A DNA stretch of 64,000 nt from Microbacterium sp. MPKO10 (GCF_026107415.2 NZ_JAPCHX010000006.1:372001-436000), one strand, 5' to 3'; counted from the stretch's first letter, positions 53,783-63,933 are shown. Numbers and translations are program-made. Notes: a model not told the origin generated them from the letters alone.

Positions 53783-55012
53783 TCAGAAGGAACCCGTCAT
53801 GAGCCCCACGATCACAACGCCGATAACGGCGACACACAGGACGCCAGCGGTGATCGCAAGGATCATAAGCAATTTGGAACTGGATGCTTTCGTGGGTGGA
53901 GTGATGACGTCGCGCGTCACCGCGTGTGTGCTGACTGCCTTTGTCGCAGACACTGGCGTGCCTGCCGTTGCCGTCGTGTCTGCGCCGTTGTCCCTGCCCG
54001 TGTCGACGTCCGAGCGCTCGGCCCCCGACTGACGATCACGCGCCTTCGACCTCGGAAGATCGACGGAACCGGTCACAAGGGGCCCGTCGCTCCCTGGCAC
54101 CGGGCTCTGAGTCGGCTTACTCGGAGCTCCAGGCAGAATGAGGACGCTCGATGTCGTGAACACGTCGGATCCGCGAGCTTCGGGCGCGACGAGCGTGTCG
54201 AAGGCACGAGCGGCACCGTCGCCGCCTTCCTCACCAGCACGCGCACTGAATGCCGAGGACACATCAGCATTCGACTGAGAAGAACCCTTCTCGGAATCCG
54301 GAGGCCGAGGGGCTTCGACAGGCTTCTCGCCGCTGGAAGCGACGCCCTCTGCTTCGCGCGACTCTGGCTTGCCGGTTGCCGGTTTATCGTCGGGTCCTTC
54401 CGGCTGAGACGACGTCTTTGCTGTCGCATCGCTGTCAGCGGCCTCAGGCTTCTGCGCCTTCAGCGCTTTGGCCGCCTTCTTCGCCGCTTTCGACTTCTTG
54501 GCCGGGGCCGGCTTGGGTGCAGCGGGCTTCCGCTGGCCGGTCGGAGAACCCTGCGCCGTCTCTTCGCTGGGCGGCGGCACGGGTGCGTCGTCTGGTATCG
54601 ATGGTCGCGCTGGCTGCGGTGCGGGAAGAGGCGGCTCGTCACCATTCTGGAGCCCGGTGGGGGTGACAATTTGCGTCTGTCCGGTTTCGGCGCGCAAAGC
54701 TCGAAGCTCGCGGCGGGTCAATGGGCGCCCCTCGGACTCGGCGGAGGGCGATGGCCCCGTGCTCGGCTCGCCTGTCACAGCCTGTGGGGCCGCAGGTGCG
54801 TCTTCGGCATTCTGCGATGCCGCACGATCTCCCGTAAGCGGAGTTTCGCGCTTTTCGGCCGGGGTCTCCTCTGCAGGCAGCGTCGACGCGTCGGGCTCGT
54901 CGCCCTGCGGCGGCTTCTGTGACTGCAGGACGCTGTCGTGCGCCTGCTGCGCTCGCAGCCTCTCGCGTCGTTGTCGCCGTGAGAGTGGCTGCTCGTCAGA
55001 AAACGACGTCAT
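53783..55012 (-). CDS. Low-complexity protein with C-terminal membrane anchor
   Basis: 409 residues. The N-terminus is basic ([15 protein letters not shown]) and a similar RRELRAL motif recurs near residue 100. Most of the protein is Pro/Ala/Ser/Glu-rich and probably disordered, with an Ala/Lys-rich helical stretch ([15 protein letters not shown]). One membrane helix near the C-terminus ([23 protein letters not shown]) would leave the bulk in the cytoplasm. No known domain. It overlaps the nadD stop by 4 bp and precedes rsfS, so it is co-transcribed with both. Confidence 0.8.
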   Translation of the reverse strand: MTSFSDEQPLSRRQRRERLRAQQAHDSVLQSQKPPQGDEPDASTLPAEETPAEKRETPLTGDRAASQNAEDAPAAPQAVTGEPSTGPSPSAESEGRPLTRRELRALRAETGQTQIVTPTGLQNGDEPPLPAPQPARPSIPDDAPVPPPSEETAQGSPTGQRKPAAPKPAPAKKSKAAKKAAKALKAQKPEAADSDATAKTSSQPEGPDDKPATGKPESREAEGVASSGEKPVEAPRPPDSEKGSSQSNADVSSAFSARAGEEGGDGAARAFDTLVAPEARGSDVFTTSSVLILPGAPSKPTQSPVPGSDGPLVTGSVDLPRSKARDRQSGAERSDVDTGRDNGADTTATAGTPVSATKAVSTHAVTRDVITPPTKASSSKLLMILAITAGVLCVAVIGVVIVGLMTGSF

Positions 55013-55611
55013 TCACTACTCCGATACAGATGATATTTCGTGATGTATTGCACGACACCATCCGGAACCAGATACCACACGGGATGCCCCCTGCTGACCC
55101 GGCTTCGGCAATCCGTCGACGAGATCGCAAGTGCCGGAACTTCCAACAAGCTTACGTGCTCCTCGGGCAATCCAGAAATGTTCAAGGTATGTCCCGGCCG
55201 ACTCACAGCGACGAAGTGGGCCAGCGAGAACAGCTCAGCATGGTCCTTCCAACTCAGAATTTGCGCGATCGCGTCGGCACCGGTGATGAAGAACAGGTCA
55301 GAATCTGGCCGCTGCCGCTTCAGATCGCGGAGAGTGTCGATCGTGTATGTCGGCCCCGTACGTTCAATATCGACGCGACTCACCGTGAACTGCGGGTTGG
55401 CCGCAGTGGCGACGACCGTCATCAGGTACCGGTGCTCGCCCTCGCTGACCTGGCTCTTCTGCCACGGCTGACCGGTGGGCACGAAGATCACTTCGTCCAG
55501 CCCGTACGAGTGCGCGACTTCGCTCGCGGCTACGAGGTGCCCATGATGAATAGGATCGAACGTGCCGCCCATCACGCCGATGCGGGGTCGCGACACAGCG
55601 CCTACGCTCAC
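55009..55611 (-). CDS. nadD: Nicotinate-nucleotide adenylyltransferase
   Basis: 200 residues. It forms deamido-NAD from nicotinate mononucleotide and ATP. The nucleotidyltransferase signature is [18 protein letters not shown] (T/HxGH), with [16 protein letters not shown] and [18 protein letters not shown] further on; [23 protein letters not shown] is a variant of the ISSTxIR motif. GTG start, 15 nt after a small membrane protein gene. Confidence 0.95.
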   Translation of the reverse strand: MSVGAVSRPRIGVMGGTFDPIHHGHLVAASEVAHSYGLDEVIFVPTGQPWQKSQVSEGEHRYLMTVVATAANPQFTVSRVDIERTGPTYTIDTLRDLKRQRPDSDLFFITGADAIAQILSWKDHAELFSLAHFVAVSRPGHTLNISGLPEEHVSLLEVPALAISSTDCRSRVSRGHPVWYLVPDGVVQYITKYHLYRSSE

Positions 55612-55626
55612 GATGCTGATCGGTGC

Positions 55627-55848
55627 TTAGTGCTGCTGCTCGCCAGCATCCGCGGTGTCGTACGTGTGAGATGTCGGTGCCGAGCCGGTCTTGTGGCTGT
55701 GGCGGTTCGCGACGTCACGGTAGGTGAAGGTGATGACGCCGAGAAACAGGAACACGACGAGCGCCAGCACACCGAACATGAAGCTCGGCATCGGCAGTTC
55801 GTTGACCACATGCTCGGATTCGGCCATCAGGATCGTCGCAAACGACAT
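55627..55848 (-). CDS. Small conserved membrane protein
   Basis: 73 residues. A single strong hydrophobic helix (SFMFGVLALVVFLFLGVITF) is preceded by MAESEHVVNELPMP and followed by TYRDVANRHSHK, a pattern I recognise from short proteins encoded beside nadD in actinobacteria. The function is unknown. GGAGA lies 5 nt before the ATG at 55848, supporting this start. The C-terminal tail is hydrophilic and His/Thr-rich. Confidence 0.8.
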   Translation of the reverse strand: MSFATILMAESEHVVNELPMPSFMFGVLALVVFLFLGVITFTYRDVANRHSHKTGSAPTSHTYDTADAGEQQH

Positions 55849-55896
55849 GTTCTCTCCGTTTCTCGCGGCCTATCACCGCACACACCAGTCTACAGG

Positions 55897-57162
55897 TCAG
55901 GCGCGAACCTGGCCGTCGCCGCGCACGAGCCATTTGGTGCTGGTCAGCTCGGCTAGGCCCATCGGCCCACGCGCATGAAGCTTCTGCGTCGAAATTCCAA
56001 CTTCGGCGCCGAAGCCGAAGACGCCACCATCGGTGAAACGGGTCGATGCATTGACCATCACGACGGCGGAATCCACTTCAGCGAGAAAGCGTTCTGAGCT
56101 GCGGACACTCTTCGTGATGATCGCGTCTGTGTGATGCGTCGAGTAAGTATCAATGTGCTCAATAGCCTCATCAAGCGAGTCGACGATTCGCACTCCGAGA
56201 GTCAGCTCGAGGTGCTCTGTGCTCCATTCGTCGGGCGCGGCAGCCTCGATGCGCGCGTCGAGCGCACGTGCCCTCTCGTCTCCGCGCACGGTCACGCCAG
56301 CATTGAGCAGCCCGTGCATCACGCTCGGCAGCACCTCGTGCGCAGCGTCCGTGTGAATCAGGAGCGTCTCGGCGGCGTTACAGACACTCGGGCGCTGTGC
56401 CTTCGCGTTCACGATGATGGATGCTGCCATGGCAGCATCCGCGTCGGCATCCACGTACACGTGCACGACGCCCGCTCCGGTTTCGATGACCGGGACGGAC
56501 GACTCCGCCACGACCGTATTGATAAGAGATGCACTCCCCCGCGGAATCAGGACATCCACCCGCCCGCGGGCCTGCATCAGCTCGCGCGCACCGTCTCTTC
56601 CAAAGTCGTCGATGGACTGAATCGCGTCGGCAGGCAGCCCGGCATCCATAATTGCACCACGCAGAATTCGCGTGAGTGTCGTGTTGCTCTCGATCGCTGC
56701 CGACCCTCCGCGGAGGACAACGGCGTTACCACTGCGGAGAGCAAGGGCCGCAATATCCACTGTGACGTTGGGCCGCGCTTCATAAATCGCTCCGACGACT
56801 CCGAACGGCACACGGACTTGTTCAATTTTGACGCCGTTATCGAGGACGCTCCCCCGCAGAACCTCGCCCACCGGATCGGTCAGCGCGCCGATGCTGCGCA
56901 CGGCATCCGCGAGACCGCTGATGCGTGTCTCGTTGAGCGTGAGCCGATCGAGAAGGCCCGCGGCGAGAGAGTTCTCGCGCCCACGCGCGATGTCACGCGC
57001 ATTCGCGCTGAGAATCTCATTAGCCGATCGTTCGATCGCCGTGGCGACCGCCTCGAGCGCCGATTCGCGCTCCGATCCGGTTGTCAGCGCGAGTCGGCGA
57101 GAGGCGCGACGCGCGGCGTCAAGTCGCTGGCTGACGGTGGAGGCTGAGGCGTTTTCGGTCAT
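55897..57162 (-). CDS. proA: Glutamate-5-semialdehyde dehydrogenase
   Basis: 421 residues. It reduces glutamyl-5-phosphate to the semialdehyde in proline synthesis. Motifs: RVPFGVVGAIYEARPNVTVD, LRSGNAVVLRGGSAAI, DVLIPRGSASLIN, and the catalytic Cys region RPSVCNAAETLL. ATG 57162 has TAGAAT 6 nt upstream, so besides read-through from proB (22 nt upstream) it may have its own leaderless promoter. A perfect 22-bp palindrome lies within its coding sequence at 56419-56440. Confidence 0.96.
   Translation of the reverse strand: MTENASASTVSQRLDAARRASRRLALTTGSERESALEAVATAIERSANEILSANARDIARGRENSLAAGLLDRLTLNETRISGLADAVRSIGALTDPVGEVLRGSVLDNGVKIEQVRVPFGVVGAIYEARPNVTVDIAALALRSGNAVVLRGGSAAIESNTTLTRILRGAIMDAGLPADAIQSIDDFGRDGARELMQARGRVDVLIPRGSASLINTVVAESSVPVIETGAGVVHVYVDADADAAMAASIIVNAKAQRPSVCNAAETLLIHTDAAHEVLPSVMHGLLNAGVTVRGDERARALDARIEAAAPDEWSTEHLELTLGVRIVDSLDEAIEHIDTYSTHHTDAIITKSVRSSERFLAEVDSAVVMVNASTRFTDGGVFGFGAEVGISTQKLHARGPMGLAELTSTKWLVRGDGQVRA
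56419..56440. repeat. Perfect 22-bp palindrome made of inverted GGATGCTG octamers
   Basis: GGATGCTG at 56419-56426 and CAGCATCC at 56433-56440 flank a symmetrical CCATGG, inside proA. Confidence 0.75.
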
Positions 57163-57168
57163 GCCCCG

Positions 57169-57174
57169 ATTCTA
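57169..57174 (-). promoter_or_regulatory. -10 box of proA (leaderless)
   Basis: TAGAAT followed by 6 nt and the ATG at 57162, in the proB-proA gap. Confidence 0.45.
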
Positions 57175-57184
57175 GCGAGAGGCG

Positions 57185-57973
57185 CTACTCGACACGTCTT
57201 TGTGGCACGAACCAGGTTCCGACATCTGCTCCGTTGAGCGCATCGCGCACCTGGGACGCCGCCGTGACGAGCACACCAGTCCCGTTCTGGGCAGCCAGGA
57301 GGGCCGCTGAGACCTTCGTCGAGGCTCCACCCGTTCCCACACCGCCGCGTTTGGCCTCGCCAAACTCAACGTCGACGAGCGCGTCTCCCGCACGAACGGT
57401 GCCGATGCGCTCCGCGCCCGGAACGTCGGGCGGCCGAGTGTAGATTGCATCGACGTCGCTGAGCAGCACGAGAGCATCTGCCTGTGTCAGCGTGGCAACA
57501 AGGGCGGCAAGCCTGTCGTTGTCGCCGAAACGGATCTCATGGGTGGCCACCGTGTCGTTCTCGTTGACGATCGGCATAATACGCAGCCCCAACAGACGTT
57601 CAACAGCTCGCTTGGCGTTGCTGCGCGATGCAGGGTCGTCGAGATCGCTCGCCGTCAGCAGCACCTGACCGGCAACAACACCGTACCGATCCAGGCTGTC
57701 CTGATACCGGTAGACGAGGACGTTCTGGCCGACCGCTGCAGCCGCTTGCTGAGTGGCCAGGTCTTCCGGCCTGCTGTCGAGGCCCAGATAGGGCATTCCT
57801 GTCGCGATCGCTCCCGATGACACGAGGATTACCTCGACACCGCCCGAATGGGCGTCTGCGAGTGCGTCGACGAGCGGTTCGATCTGACCGCTGTTCACGC
57901 CGCTGATGGATGACGATCCGACTTTCACAACGATGCGTCGCGCGGCAGTGATCTCTGCGCGAGCCGTGATCAT
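57185..57973 (-). CDS. proB: Glutamate 5-kinase, short form without PUA domain
   Basis: 262 residues. The amino-acid kinase domain is complete: [53 protein letters not shown] and [14 protein letters not shown], then [19 protein letters not shown]. The protein stops there, about 100 residues shorter than the E. coli and mycobacterial enzymes, which carry a C-terminal PUA domain. Short forms exist in other bacteria. The start overlaps the obgE stop by 4 bp; proA follows. Confidence 0.95.
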   Translation of the reverse strand: MITARAEITAARRIVVKVGSSSISGVNSGQIEPLVDALADAHSGGVEVILVSSGAIATGMPYLGLDSRPEDLATQQAAAAVGQNVLVYRYQDSLDRYGVVAGQVLLTASDLDDPASRSNAKRAVERLLGLRIMPIVNENDTVATHEIRFGDNDRLAALVATLTQADALVLLSDVDAIYTRPPDVPGAERIGTVRAGDALVDVEFGEAKRGGVGTGGASTKVSAALLAAQNGTGVLVTAASQVRDALNGADVGTWFVPQRRVE

Positions 57974-59484
57974 GATTCGGGCTCGTCCTCCGACCAGAGG
58001 CCGGCTTCGCGCTCACTCTCGAGTTCTTCGCGGGCAGCGGCTTTGGCGTCCATCCGCTCGTAGTATGCGTCGCGGCGCTGACCGCGTGTTGGGCGCGCAT
58101 TGTCGTCGAGCCGTGTGTCCGTTCCTCGAGGTGACGACATCAGCTCAGCCGTTGAGGTAAGCGTTGGCTCCCAGTCGAAGACCACGCCCTGTCCCGGACC
58201 GATCACAACTGTTGATCCGGGTACGGCGCCCGCCTTGAAGAGCGCGTCTTCAATACCGATCTTCGCGATGCGGTCGGCGAGGTAACCCACGGCTTCGTCG
58301 TTGGTGAAGTCCGTCTGCTGCACCCAACGTTCTGGCTTCGCGCCGAGGATGCGATAGACATTGCCGTACGTGCCGCCTTCCACGAGGATCTCGAACGGCT
58401 TGCGGTTCACGGGCTTCGGCGTCATGACGATGCGCGGCGCCTGCTCGTCGAGCTCACGCTGGGCATCGCGATGTTCCTGCACGATCTCCCCCAACGCGAA
58501 TGTGAGCTGACGGAGTCCCTCATGGCTGACGGCGGAAATCTCGAAGACCCGATATCCCCTGGCCTCGAGGTCGGGGCGAATGAACTCTGCGAGCTCGTGT
58601 GCCTCAGGAACGTCGATCTTGTTCAATGCGATCAGCCGAGGGCGCTCGGCCAACGGAATCTGCCCGTCGGGAACAGGATATGCGGCGAGTTCGGCCTCGA
58701 TCACGTCGAGGTCACTCAGCGGATCGCGGCCGGGCTCAAGGGTGGCGCAGTCAATGACGTGGAGAAGCGCAGCACACCGCTCGACGTGACGGAGGAACTC
58801 AAGCCCGAGCCCCTTCCCTGTGCTCGCGCCCTCGATCAGACCAGGGACGTCAGCGACCGTGTAACGGTATTCGCCGGCCTGCACGACACCGAGATTGGGG
58901 TGCAGTGTCGTGAATGGATAGTCGGCGATCTTGGGCTTGGCGGCCGAGATCGCGGCGATGAGGCTCGACTTACCTGCAGAGGGGTACCCGACAAATGCCA
59001 CGTCGGCAATGGTCTTCAGCTCGAGCACGATATCGGCAGCCTGACCCGGTGTGCCGAGAAGCGCGAACCCGGGTGCCTTCCGCTTCGTGGACGCCAGTGC
59101 CGCGTTCCCGAGCCCGCCATAACCGCCCTCGGCGATGACGTACTGGGTGCCGGGCTCGGTCAAGTCAATGAGGGTTTTTTCAGCGGCGTCTTTGACGACG
59201 GTTCCCACCGGGACGGGCAGAACGAGATCTGCTCCGGCAAAACCGTGTCGCAAGTCGCCCATCCCAAACCCGCCGTTCTCCGACGCGCGGTGGGGCGATC
59301 GGTGGTACGGCAGAAGCGTTGTTACCTGCGGATCCGCCTCAATGATGATGTTGCCGCCGTTGCCGCCGTTTCCGCCGTCGGGCCCGGCGAGGGGCTTGAA
59401 CTTCTCTCGCCGAACGGAGACGCAGCCGTTGCCGCCTTTGCCCGCGCTGACATGCAGTGTCACGCGATCGACGAATGTCGCCAC
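57970..59484 (-). CDS. obgE: GTPase ObgE/CgtA
   Basis: 504 residues from GTG 59484, which has AAGGAGG 6 nt upstream. It is an essential GTPase in 50S assembly and stress control. The Gly-rich Obg domain ([19 protein letters not shown]) is followed by the G domain with [11 protein letters not shown] (G1), [12 protein letters not shown] (G3) and LNKIDVPE (G4), then a C-terminal OCT domain and a charged tail. Downstream of rplU-rpmA behind a terminator; it heads obgE-proB-proA. Confidence 0.96.
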   Translation of the reverse strand: MATFVDRVTLHVSAGKGGNGCVSVRREKFKPLAGPDGGNGGNGGNIIIEADPQVTTLLPYHRSPHRASENGGFGMGDLRHGFAGADLVLPVPVGTVVKDAAEKTLIDLTEPGTQYVIAEGGYGGLGNAALASTKRKAPGFALLGTPGQAADIVLELKTIADVAFVGYPSAGKSSLIAAISAAKPKIADYPFTTLHPNLGVVQAGEYRYTVADVPGLIEGASTGKGLGLEFLRHVERCAALLHVIDCATLEPGRDPLSDLDVIEAELAAYPVPDGQIPLAERPRLIALNKIDVPEAHELAEFIRPDLEARGYRVFEISAVSHEGLRQLTFALGEIVQEHRDAQRELDEQAPRIVMTPKPVNRKPFEILVEGGTYGNVYRILGAKPERWVQQTDFTNDEAVGYLADRIAKIGIEDALFKAGAVPGSTVVIGPGQGVVFDWEPTLTSTAELMSSPRGTDTRLDDNARPTRGQRRDAYYERMDAKAAAREELESEREAGLWSEDEPES

Positions 59485-59530
59485 GGTGCCCTCCTTGAGA
59501 TATGTCCGGCCGCTGTCGTGCCGGAAAGTG

Positions 59531-59564
59531 CATAAGGGGGCGGGCAAACGCCCGCCCCCTTATG
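59531..59564 (-). terminator. Terminator of rplU-rpmA
   Basis: A perfect 15-bp stem (59531-59545 with 59550-59564) and 4-nt loop, 15 nt past the rpmA stop, ending CCCCCTTATG on the minus strand. It separates the ribosomal protein genes from obgE. Confidence 0.75.
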
Positions 59565-59579
59565 AGAAATCGTTGTCGG

Positions 59580-59837
59580 CTACGCGTCGACCGTCACGAT
59601 GTTGACGACCTTGCGGCCGCCCTTCTTGCCGAACTCTACTGAGCCGTTCGACAGAGCGAACAGCGTGTCGTCGCCACCACGGCCGACGTTGACGCCCGGG
59701 TGGAAGTGCGTGCCACGCTGACGGACGATGATCTCGCCCGCGTTGACGACCTCGCCACCGAAGCGCTTCACACCGAGGCGCTGGGCGTTCGAGTCACGAC
59801 CGTTGCGAGTCGAACTCGCACCTTTCTTGTGTGCCAT
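59580..59837 (-). CDS. rpmA: 50S ribosomal protein L27
   Basis: 85 residues. It begins [20 protein letters not shown], the uncleaved form without a Firmicutes-type N-terminal extension, and contains [21 protein letters not shown]. Its N-terminus reaches the peptidyl transferase centre of the large subunit. It follows rplU by 20 nt. Confidence 0.97.
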   Translation of the reverse strand: MAHKKGASSTRNGRDSNAQRLGVKRFGGEVVNAGEIIVRQRGTHFHPGVNVGRGGDDTLFALSNGSVEFGKKGGRKVVNIVTVDA

Positions 59838-59857
59838 CTCGTATTCTCCTCGATGCC

Positions 59858-60166
59858 TTACTTGATTCCGGTGACCTTGACGCGTGTGAGCTCCTGACGG
59901 TGCCCCTGACGCTTCTTGTAGCCGGTCTTGTTCTTGAATTTCTGGATGGAAATCTTCCGCCCGCGCAGGTCTTCGAGGACCTCAGCCGTCACTGTGACCT
60001 TGGCGAGCGACTTCTGGTCGCTCGTGACCGTGTCACCGTCGACGAGCAGCACAGCGGGAAGCTCAACGTTGCCGTTCTTATCGGCCTGGACACGATCCAT
60101 CGTCACGATGGTGCCGACCTCGACCTTCTCCTGCCGACCACCGGCGCGCACAACTGCGTAAACCAC
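59858..60166 (-). CDS. rplU: 50S ribosomal protein L21
   Basis: 102 residues. It starts [20 protein letters not shown] and ends [21 protein letters not shown], the L21 signature. GTG start. First gene of rplU-rpmA. The 200 nt upstream include TTGACA at about 60210 and a small GGAGC-ATTG-GCTCC hairpin; a structured leader is possible but not demonstrated. Confidence 0.97.
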   Translation of the reverse strand: MVYAVVRAGGRQEKVEVGTIVTMDRVQADKNGNVELPAVLLVDGDTVTSDQKSLAKVTVTAEVLEDLRGRKISIQKFKNKTGYKKRQGHRQELTRVKVTGIK

Positions 60167-60363
60167 TTGGAGTACCTACTTCTCTGAGGAGCCAATGCTC
60201 CGCTTGTCTGTCAAAGGAAAAGTCACTGCTCCAGACATACCCAGCGGGAAAAGAGGTGTGCCTGTCAGAAAACCATGGTGGTGACACAGTGATAAGCCAG
60301 TCACCAACGATCAACTTTACTTCATCGACGCGAGATTCGACAAATGAGACGTCCGCGTGTTCC

Positions 60364-60369
60364 TAGAAT
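60364..60369 (+). promoter_or_regulatory. -10 box of the DUF4031 gene (leaderless)
   Basis: TAGAAT followed by 6 nt and the ATG at 60376. Confidence 0.5.
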
Positions 60370-60375
60370 GAGCGT

Positions 60376-60639
60376 ATGGCCGTTCTGATCGACCCTCCGC
60401 TGTGGCCTGCGCACGGCACCGTGTGGTCTCACGTCGTGAGCGATACCTCAATCGACGAGCTGCAACGTTTCGCAGCATCCGTGAATCTGCCTCCACGCAG
60501 CTTCGATCGAGACCACTATGACGTGCCCGCTTCGCGCTACGACGAGATCGTTGCCGCGGGGGCCGTTCGTGTCACAGCGAACGAGCTGACCCGCCGACTG
60601 ATCGCCAGCGGCCTTCGCGTCCGTGCGCGGGACCGCTGA
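60376..60639 (+). CDS. DUF4031 domain protein
   Basis: 87 residues: AVLIDPPLWPAHGTVWSHVVSD at the start, then LPPRSFDRDHYDVPASRYDE and the basic C-terminal ELTRRLIASGLRVR. This is the DUF4031 family, small cytoplasmic proteins common in actinobacteria and of unknown function. The start has a leaderless -10. It converges with the RNase E/G gene, 7 nt apart. Confidence 0.88.
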   Translation: MAVLIDPPLWPAHGTVWSHVVSDTSIDELQRFAASVNLPPRSFDRDHYDVPASRYDEIVAAGAVRVTANELTRRLIASGLRVRARDR

Positions 60640-60646
60640 CGTCTCG

Positions 60647-63025
60647 TCAGGATTCGTCGGTTGCGTTTGGGTCGTCCCCCGCCGAAACAGGTGTTCCCGT
60701 CAGCGCCGCTGTCGTGACGCGACGCGAGCGATTGCGCCCCTGGCCGGGTTTCTTCGGTTCGGGAAGCGAGTCGAGGACAGATCCGAGCAGGTCCTCGGCT
60801 TCGCGTTTGTCGATCGCGCGTGAGGACCGCTGCGCCGGCTCGATCGGAATGTCGAGAATGGCAACGGACTCGTCCGGGCCGGTCGCCGTGCCGGCATCCG
60901 CCTCTTTCGACTCGCTTGCAGCCGGCTCGGAGACGTCATGCTTCTCGGGTGTCTCCGTCTCGGGGTGAATCGTGCTGGCTGCGATCTGCGACAGTGCCTT
61001 CTTCGCATCGTCGGTGATCGAGTGCGCCGTTCCCGCGCTCTTCTGAGAGTGCTGGCCACCGCCGTTGCCGTGGTTTCCGCCGCCGTTGCCGCGTCGCTTG
61101 CGCCCGCCGTTGTCCGAGCCGGATGAACGATGCTTCGACACGGGCTCGTGATGCACAACGACACCGCGCCCCGCGCAGGCGTCACAGGCCTCACTGAAGG
61201 TTTCCAGCAGGCCGAGACCCAACTTCTTCCTGGTCATCTGTACCAGTCCGAGCGAGGTCACCTCTGCCACCTGATGCTTGGTGCGGTCACGGCTCAAGCA
61301 CTCGACAAGTCGGCGCAGAACGAGGTCACGGTTGGTCTCAAGCACCATGTCGATGAAGTCGACGACGATGATTCCGCCGATGTCGCGCAGTCTGAGCTGT
61401 CTGACAATCTCTTCGGCGGCTTCGAGGTTGTTCTTGGTGACGGTCTCTTCGAGGTTGCCGCCCGAACCCACGAACTTGCCGGTGTTCACGTCGACGACAG
61501 TCATGGCCTCGGTGCGGTCGATCACGAGAGACCCGCCACTCGGCAGCCACACCTTGCGGTCCAGTGCCTTCTCGATCTGCTCGGTGATGCGGTATTCGTC
61601 GAAGACATCCTTGCTGCCCTCGTACGTCTCGACGCGGTCAAGCAGATCGGGCGCGACCTGACTGAGGTACTTCTCGATCGTCTGCTTGGCATCAGAGCCC
61701 GAGATGACCATGCTCTGGAAGTCTTCGTTGAAGACATCGCGCACGATCTTGATCAACAGGTCGGGTTCAGAGTGCAGCAGCGCCGGAGCGTGTCCGTTCT
61801 CGACCTGCTTCTGGATCGACTCCCATTGCGACGTCAGCCTGTTCACGTCCCGCGTCAGCTGCTCTTCTGTCGCGCCTTCGGCGGCGGTGCGCACAATGAC
61901 TCCGGCGTTCTCCGGGAGGATCGCCTTGAGGATCTTCTTCAGACGGGCGCGCTCCGTGTCGGGAAGCTTGCGCGAGATCCCGTTCATCGAGCCGTTCGGT
62001 ACGTACACCAGGTAACGCCCCGGGAGCGACACCTGACTGGTCAGCCGTGCTCCTTTGTGGCCCACGGGGTCTTTCGTCACCTGCACCAGCACCTTGTCGC
62101 CGGGCTTCAGCGCGAGTTCGATGCGCCGGGGCTGGTTGCCGGTCTCGACGGAGTCCCAATCGACTTCACCTGAGTACAGCACAGCATTGCGTCCGCGACC
62201 GATGTCGACGAACGCAGCCTCCATGCTTGGCAGCACATTCTGCACCTTGCCAAGGTAGACGTTTCCGATCAGCGACGACTCCTGTGAGCGCGCAACGTAG
62301 TGCTCTGCGAGAACCTGGTCCTCGAGAACTCCGATCTGAATGCGCCCGCTCTTCGAACGCACAATCATCGTGCGGTCGACCGATTCACGGCGGGCGAGAA
62401 ACTCGGCTTCGGTGACGACAGAGCGACGCCGACCGGCATCCCGTCCGTCACGGCGACGCTGCTTCTTCGCCTCGAGCCGCGTGGACCCCTTGATCTTCTG
62501 CGGTTCGGTGATCGGCTCCGGCTCATTCTGGCCTGATCCGTCGTTGTCACCACCGCGGCGGCGTCGCGAGCGCCGCCTCGAGTTGCCATCGTCATGCGCG
62601 CTGTCGTCTTTGTCATTCCGCGACGGGCGCGGAGGCAGCGGTCTGATGTCAGGCGCCTTGAAGATCAGCTGCGTGGTGACTGGCGGGGCGGATACCTCGC
62701 TCAAAGTGGATGCTGCTGAGCTGCTCTCCTCAGCCGCGTCTCCCTGGCTGTCGTGATCCGCTGTTGTTGCAGACCCCGTGCTCTGGGCCTCGGCGTCGCC
62801 GGGCTGATCCGGTGCGGCCGTCGCGTCAGATCCAGACGCAGCGCGGGAATCGGCGTTTGCCTCGGAGGCAACGGCATTCTCTGCCGTCGTGTCCGTGCCC
62901 GCGCTGTCTCTCCCTGCGGCGTTCTCGACAGCCTCCGTCTGCGTGGAGGCGTGTGGTTCTGGCGTTGTCTGGGTTGTGCCGTCGACGGGGTCGACGGGCG
63001 GTGTCGTGTTCTCTTTTTCCACCAT
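60647..63025 (-). CDS. Ribonuclease E/G family endoribonuclease
   Basis: 792 residues from ATG 63025. It processes rRNA and decays mRNA. The first 270 residues are acidic, Ala/Ser/Thr-rich and disordered, then basic (RRSRRRRGG). Then come the S1 domain (GNVYLGKVQNVLPSMEAAFVDI), the 5' sensor/RNase H-like region, the catalytic DNase I-like Asp residues in TVVDVNTGKFVG and GGIIVVDFIDM, and the zinc-link CDACAGRG. A long C-terminal tail follows. The actinobacterial enzyme carries its extension on the N-terminal side, unlike E. coli RNase E. Confidence 0.94.
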   Translation of the reverse strand: MVEKENTTPPVDPVDGTTQTTPEPHASTQTEAVENAAGRDSAGTDTTAENAVASEANADSRAASGSDATAAPDQPGDAEAQSTGSATTADHDSQGDAAEESSSAASTLSEVSAPPVTTQLIFKAPDIRPLPPRPSRNDKDDSAHDDGNSRRRSRRRRGGDNDGSGQNEPEPITEPQKIKGSTRLEAKKQRRRDGRDAGRRRSVVTEAEFLARRESVDRTMIVRSKSGRIQIGVLEDQVLAEHYVARSQESSLIGNVYLGKVQNVLPSMEAAFVDIGRGRNAVLYSGEVDWDSVETGNQPRRIELALKPGDKVLVQVTKDPVGHKGARLTSQVSLPGRYLVYVPNGSMNGISRKLPDTERARLKKILKAILPENAGVIVRTAAEGATEEQLTRDVNRLTSQWESIQKQVENGHAPALLHSEPDLLIKIVRDVFNEDFQSMVISGSDAKQTIEKYLSQVAPDLLDRVETYEGSKDVFDEYRITEQIEKALDRKVWLPSGGSLVIDRTEAMTVVDVNTGKFVGSGGNLEETVTKNNLEAAEEIVRQLRLRDIGGIIVVDFIDMVLETNRDLVLRRLVECLSRDRTKHQVAEVTSLGLVQMTRKKLGLGLLETFSEACDACAGRGVVVHHEPVSKHRSSGSDNGGRKRRGNGGGNHGNGGGQHSQKSAGTAHSITDDAKKALSQIAASTIHPETETPEKHDVSEPAASESKEADAGTATGPDESVAILDIPIEPAQRSSRAIDKREAEDLLGSVLDSLPEPKKPGQGRNRSRRVTTAALTGTPVSAGDDPNATDES

Positions 63026-63311
63026 CTCTGGTGCACTCCTCGACCGGAGGGACAGCCGCGCCATCCATCCGGGAACTCTCATAGGGAAGATGCGCCTCAG
63101 CGAACTCCTCCACACTTCTTATCGCTCGCGATCGGCGTGATGCTCTGATCGCAAACCCTCGGTCACTCCGACCGATTTACAACACTGGGCGGTCTGTGCC
63201 CAATAAGCCTTTATCTGCCGGGAGGCAAAGCGCGGTTCGCCTGACGACTGTGCCATTATCGCACGTTACCCGGCGATCTGCCGCATGCGCCGTCGACACA
63301 GCGGTCTGTGT

Positions 63312-63317
63312 CATAAT
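63312..63317 (+). promoter_or_regulatory. -10 box of the VKOR gene (leaderless)
   Basis: CATAAT followed by 7 nt and the GTG at 63325. The rest of the 299-nt gap to the RNase gene shows no recognisable site. Confidence 0.45.
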
Positions 63318-63324
63318 CCACACC

Positions 63325-63933
63325 GTGACCGAAACGCGCACAGATTCTCCCGACACAGCCCGTTCCGTCCCTGTGGCGATCTTTCTCGTCATCGCGGGAG
63401 TCATTGGGTGGTACGCCGCTTTCCGGCTGACGCTCGACAAATTTGTCCAGCTCGAGAATCCTGATTCCAAGCTCGGCTGCGACATCAGCGTCATTGTGGG
63501 GTGCAGTACAAATCTGTCGTCAGAGCAGGGAGCGGTCTTCGGTTTTCCCAACCCAATCATCGGGCTCGCCTGCTGGGTCGTCCCCATCGTCATCGGCGTC
63601 GCGCTCCTCGCCGGTGCGAGGTTCCCGCGCTGGTTCTGGCTGTGTCTCTGGGCGGGATTCCTCTTCGGGTTCTGTCTGGTCGCCTGGTTCGCCTTCCAGA
63701 GCATCTACGTCATCAGTTCGCTCTGCCCGTGGTGCATGCTGACGTGGTCGGTGATGATCCCGTCGTTCTTTGCGTTGACCTTCCACGTGATGAGGCTCGG
63801 AGCTTTCGGTGACCGCGTGCGTGGCCTCGGAGCGACGCTGGCCGGCTGGACGCCACTGATCACTCTCGTCGTATTCGTGCTCATCGCTGTGCTCGCCCAA
63901 GTGCGACTCGACGTGATCGGCTCGCTCCTCTAA
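63325..63933 (+). CDS. Vitamin K epoxide reductase family membrane protein
   Basis: 202 residues from GTG 63325. Five membrane segments. The VKOR redox centre is CPWC in YVISSLCPWCMLTW, and the loop pair includes Cys in LGCDISVIVGCSTNL, with the active-site Ser/Asn region FGFPNPIIGLACWVV. In actinobacteria such proteins reoxidise DsbA-like enzymes and replace DsbB, feeding electrons to menaquinone. No thioredoxin-like domain is fused. The start is fixed by a leaderless -10. Confidence 0.92.
   Translation: MTETRTDSPDTARSVPVAIFLVIAGVIGWYAAFRLTLDKFVQLENPDSKLGCDISVIVGCSTNLSSEQGAVFGFPNPIIGLACWVVPIVIGVALLAGARFPRWFWLCLWAGFLFGFCLVAWFAFQSIYVISSLCPWCMLTWSVMIPSFFALTFHVMRLGAFGDRVRGLGATLAGWTPLITLVVFVLIAVLAQVRLDVIGSLL

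Noticed and set aside
53456-54922. Arg/Gly-rich plus-strand frame opposite rsfS and the low-complexity gene
   Set aside because: The minus-strand genes fit the nadD-rsfS operon with short overlaps, while this frame has no start signal or domain.
60167-60375. A ribosomal protein L21 leader RNA
   Set aside because: Only a small 5-bp hairpin and a TTGACA are visible; I could not match a known leader structure. A covariance-model search would decide.
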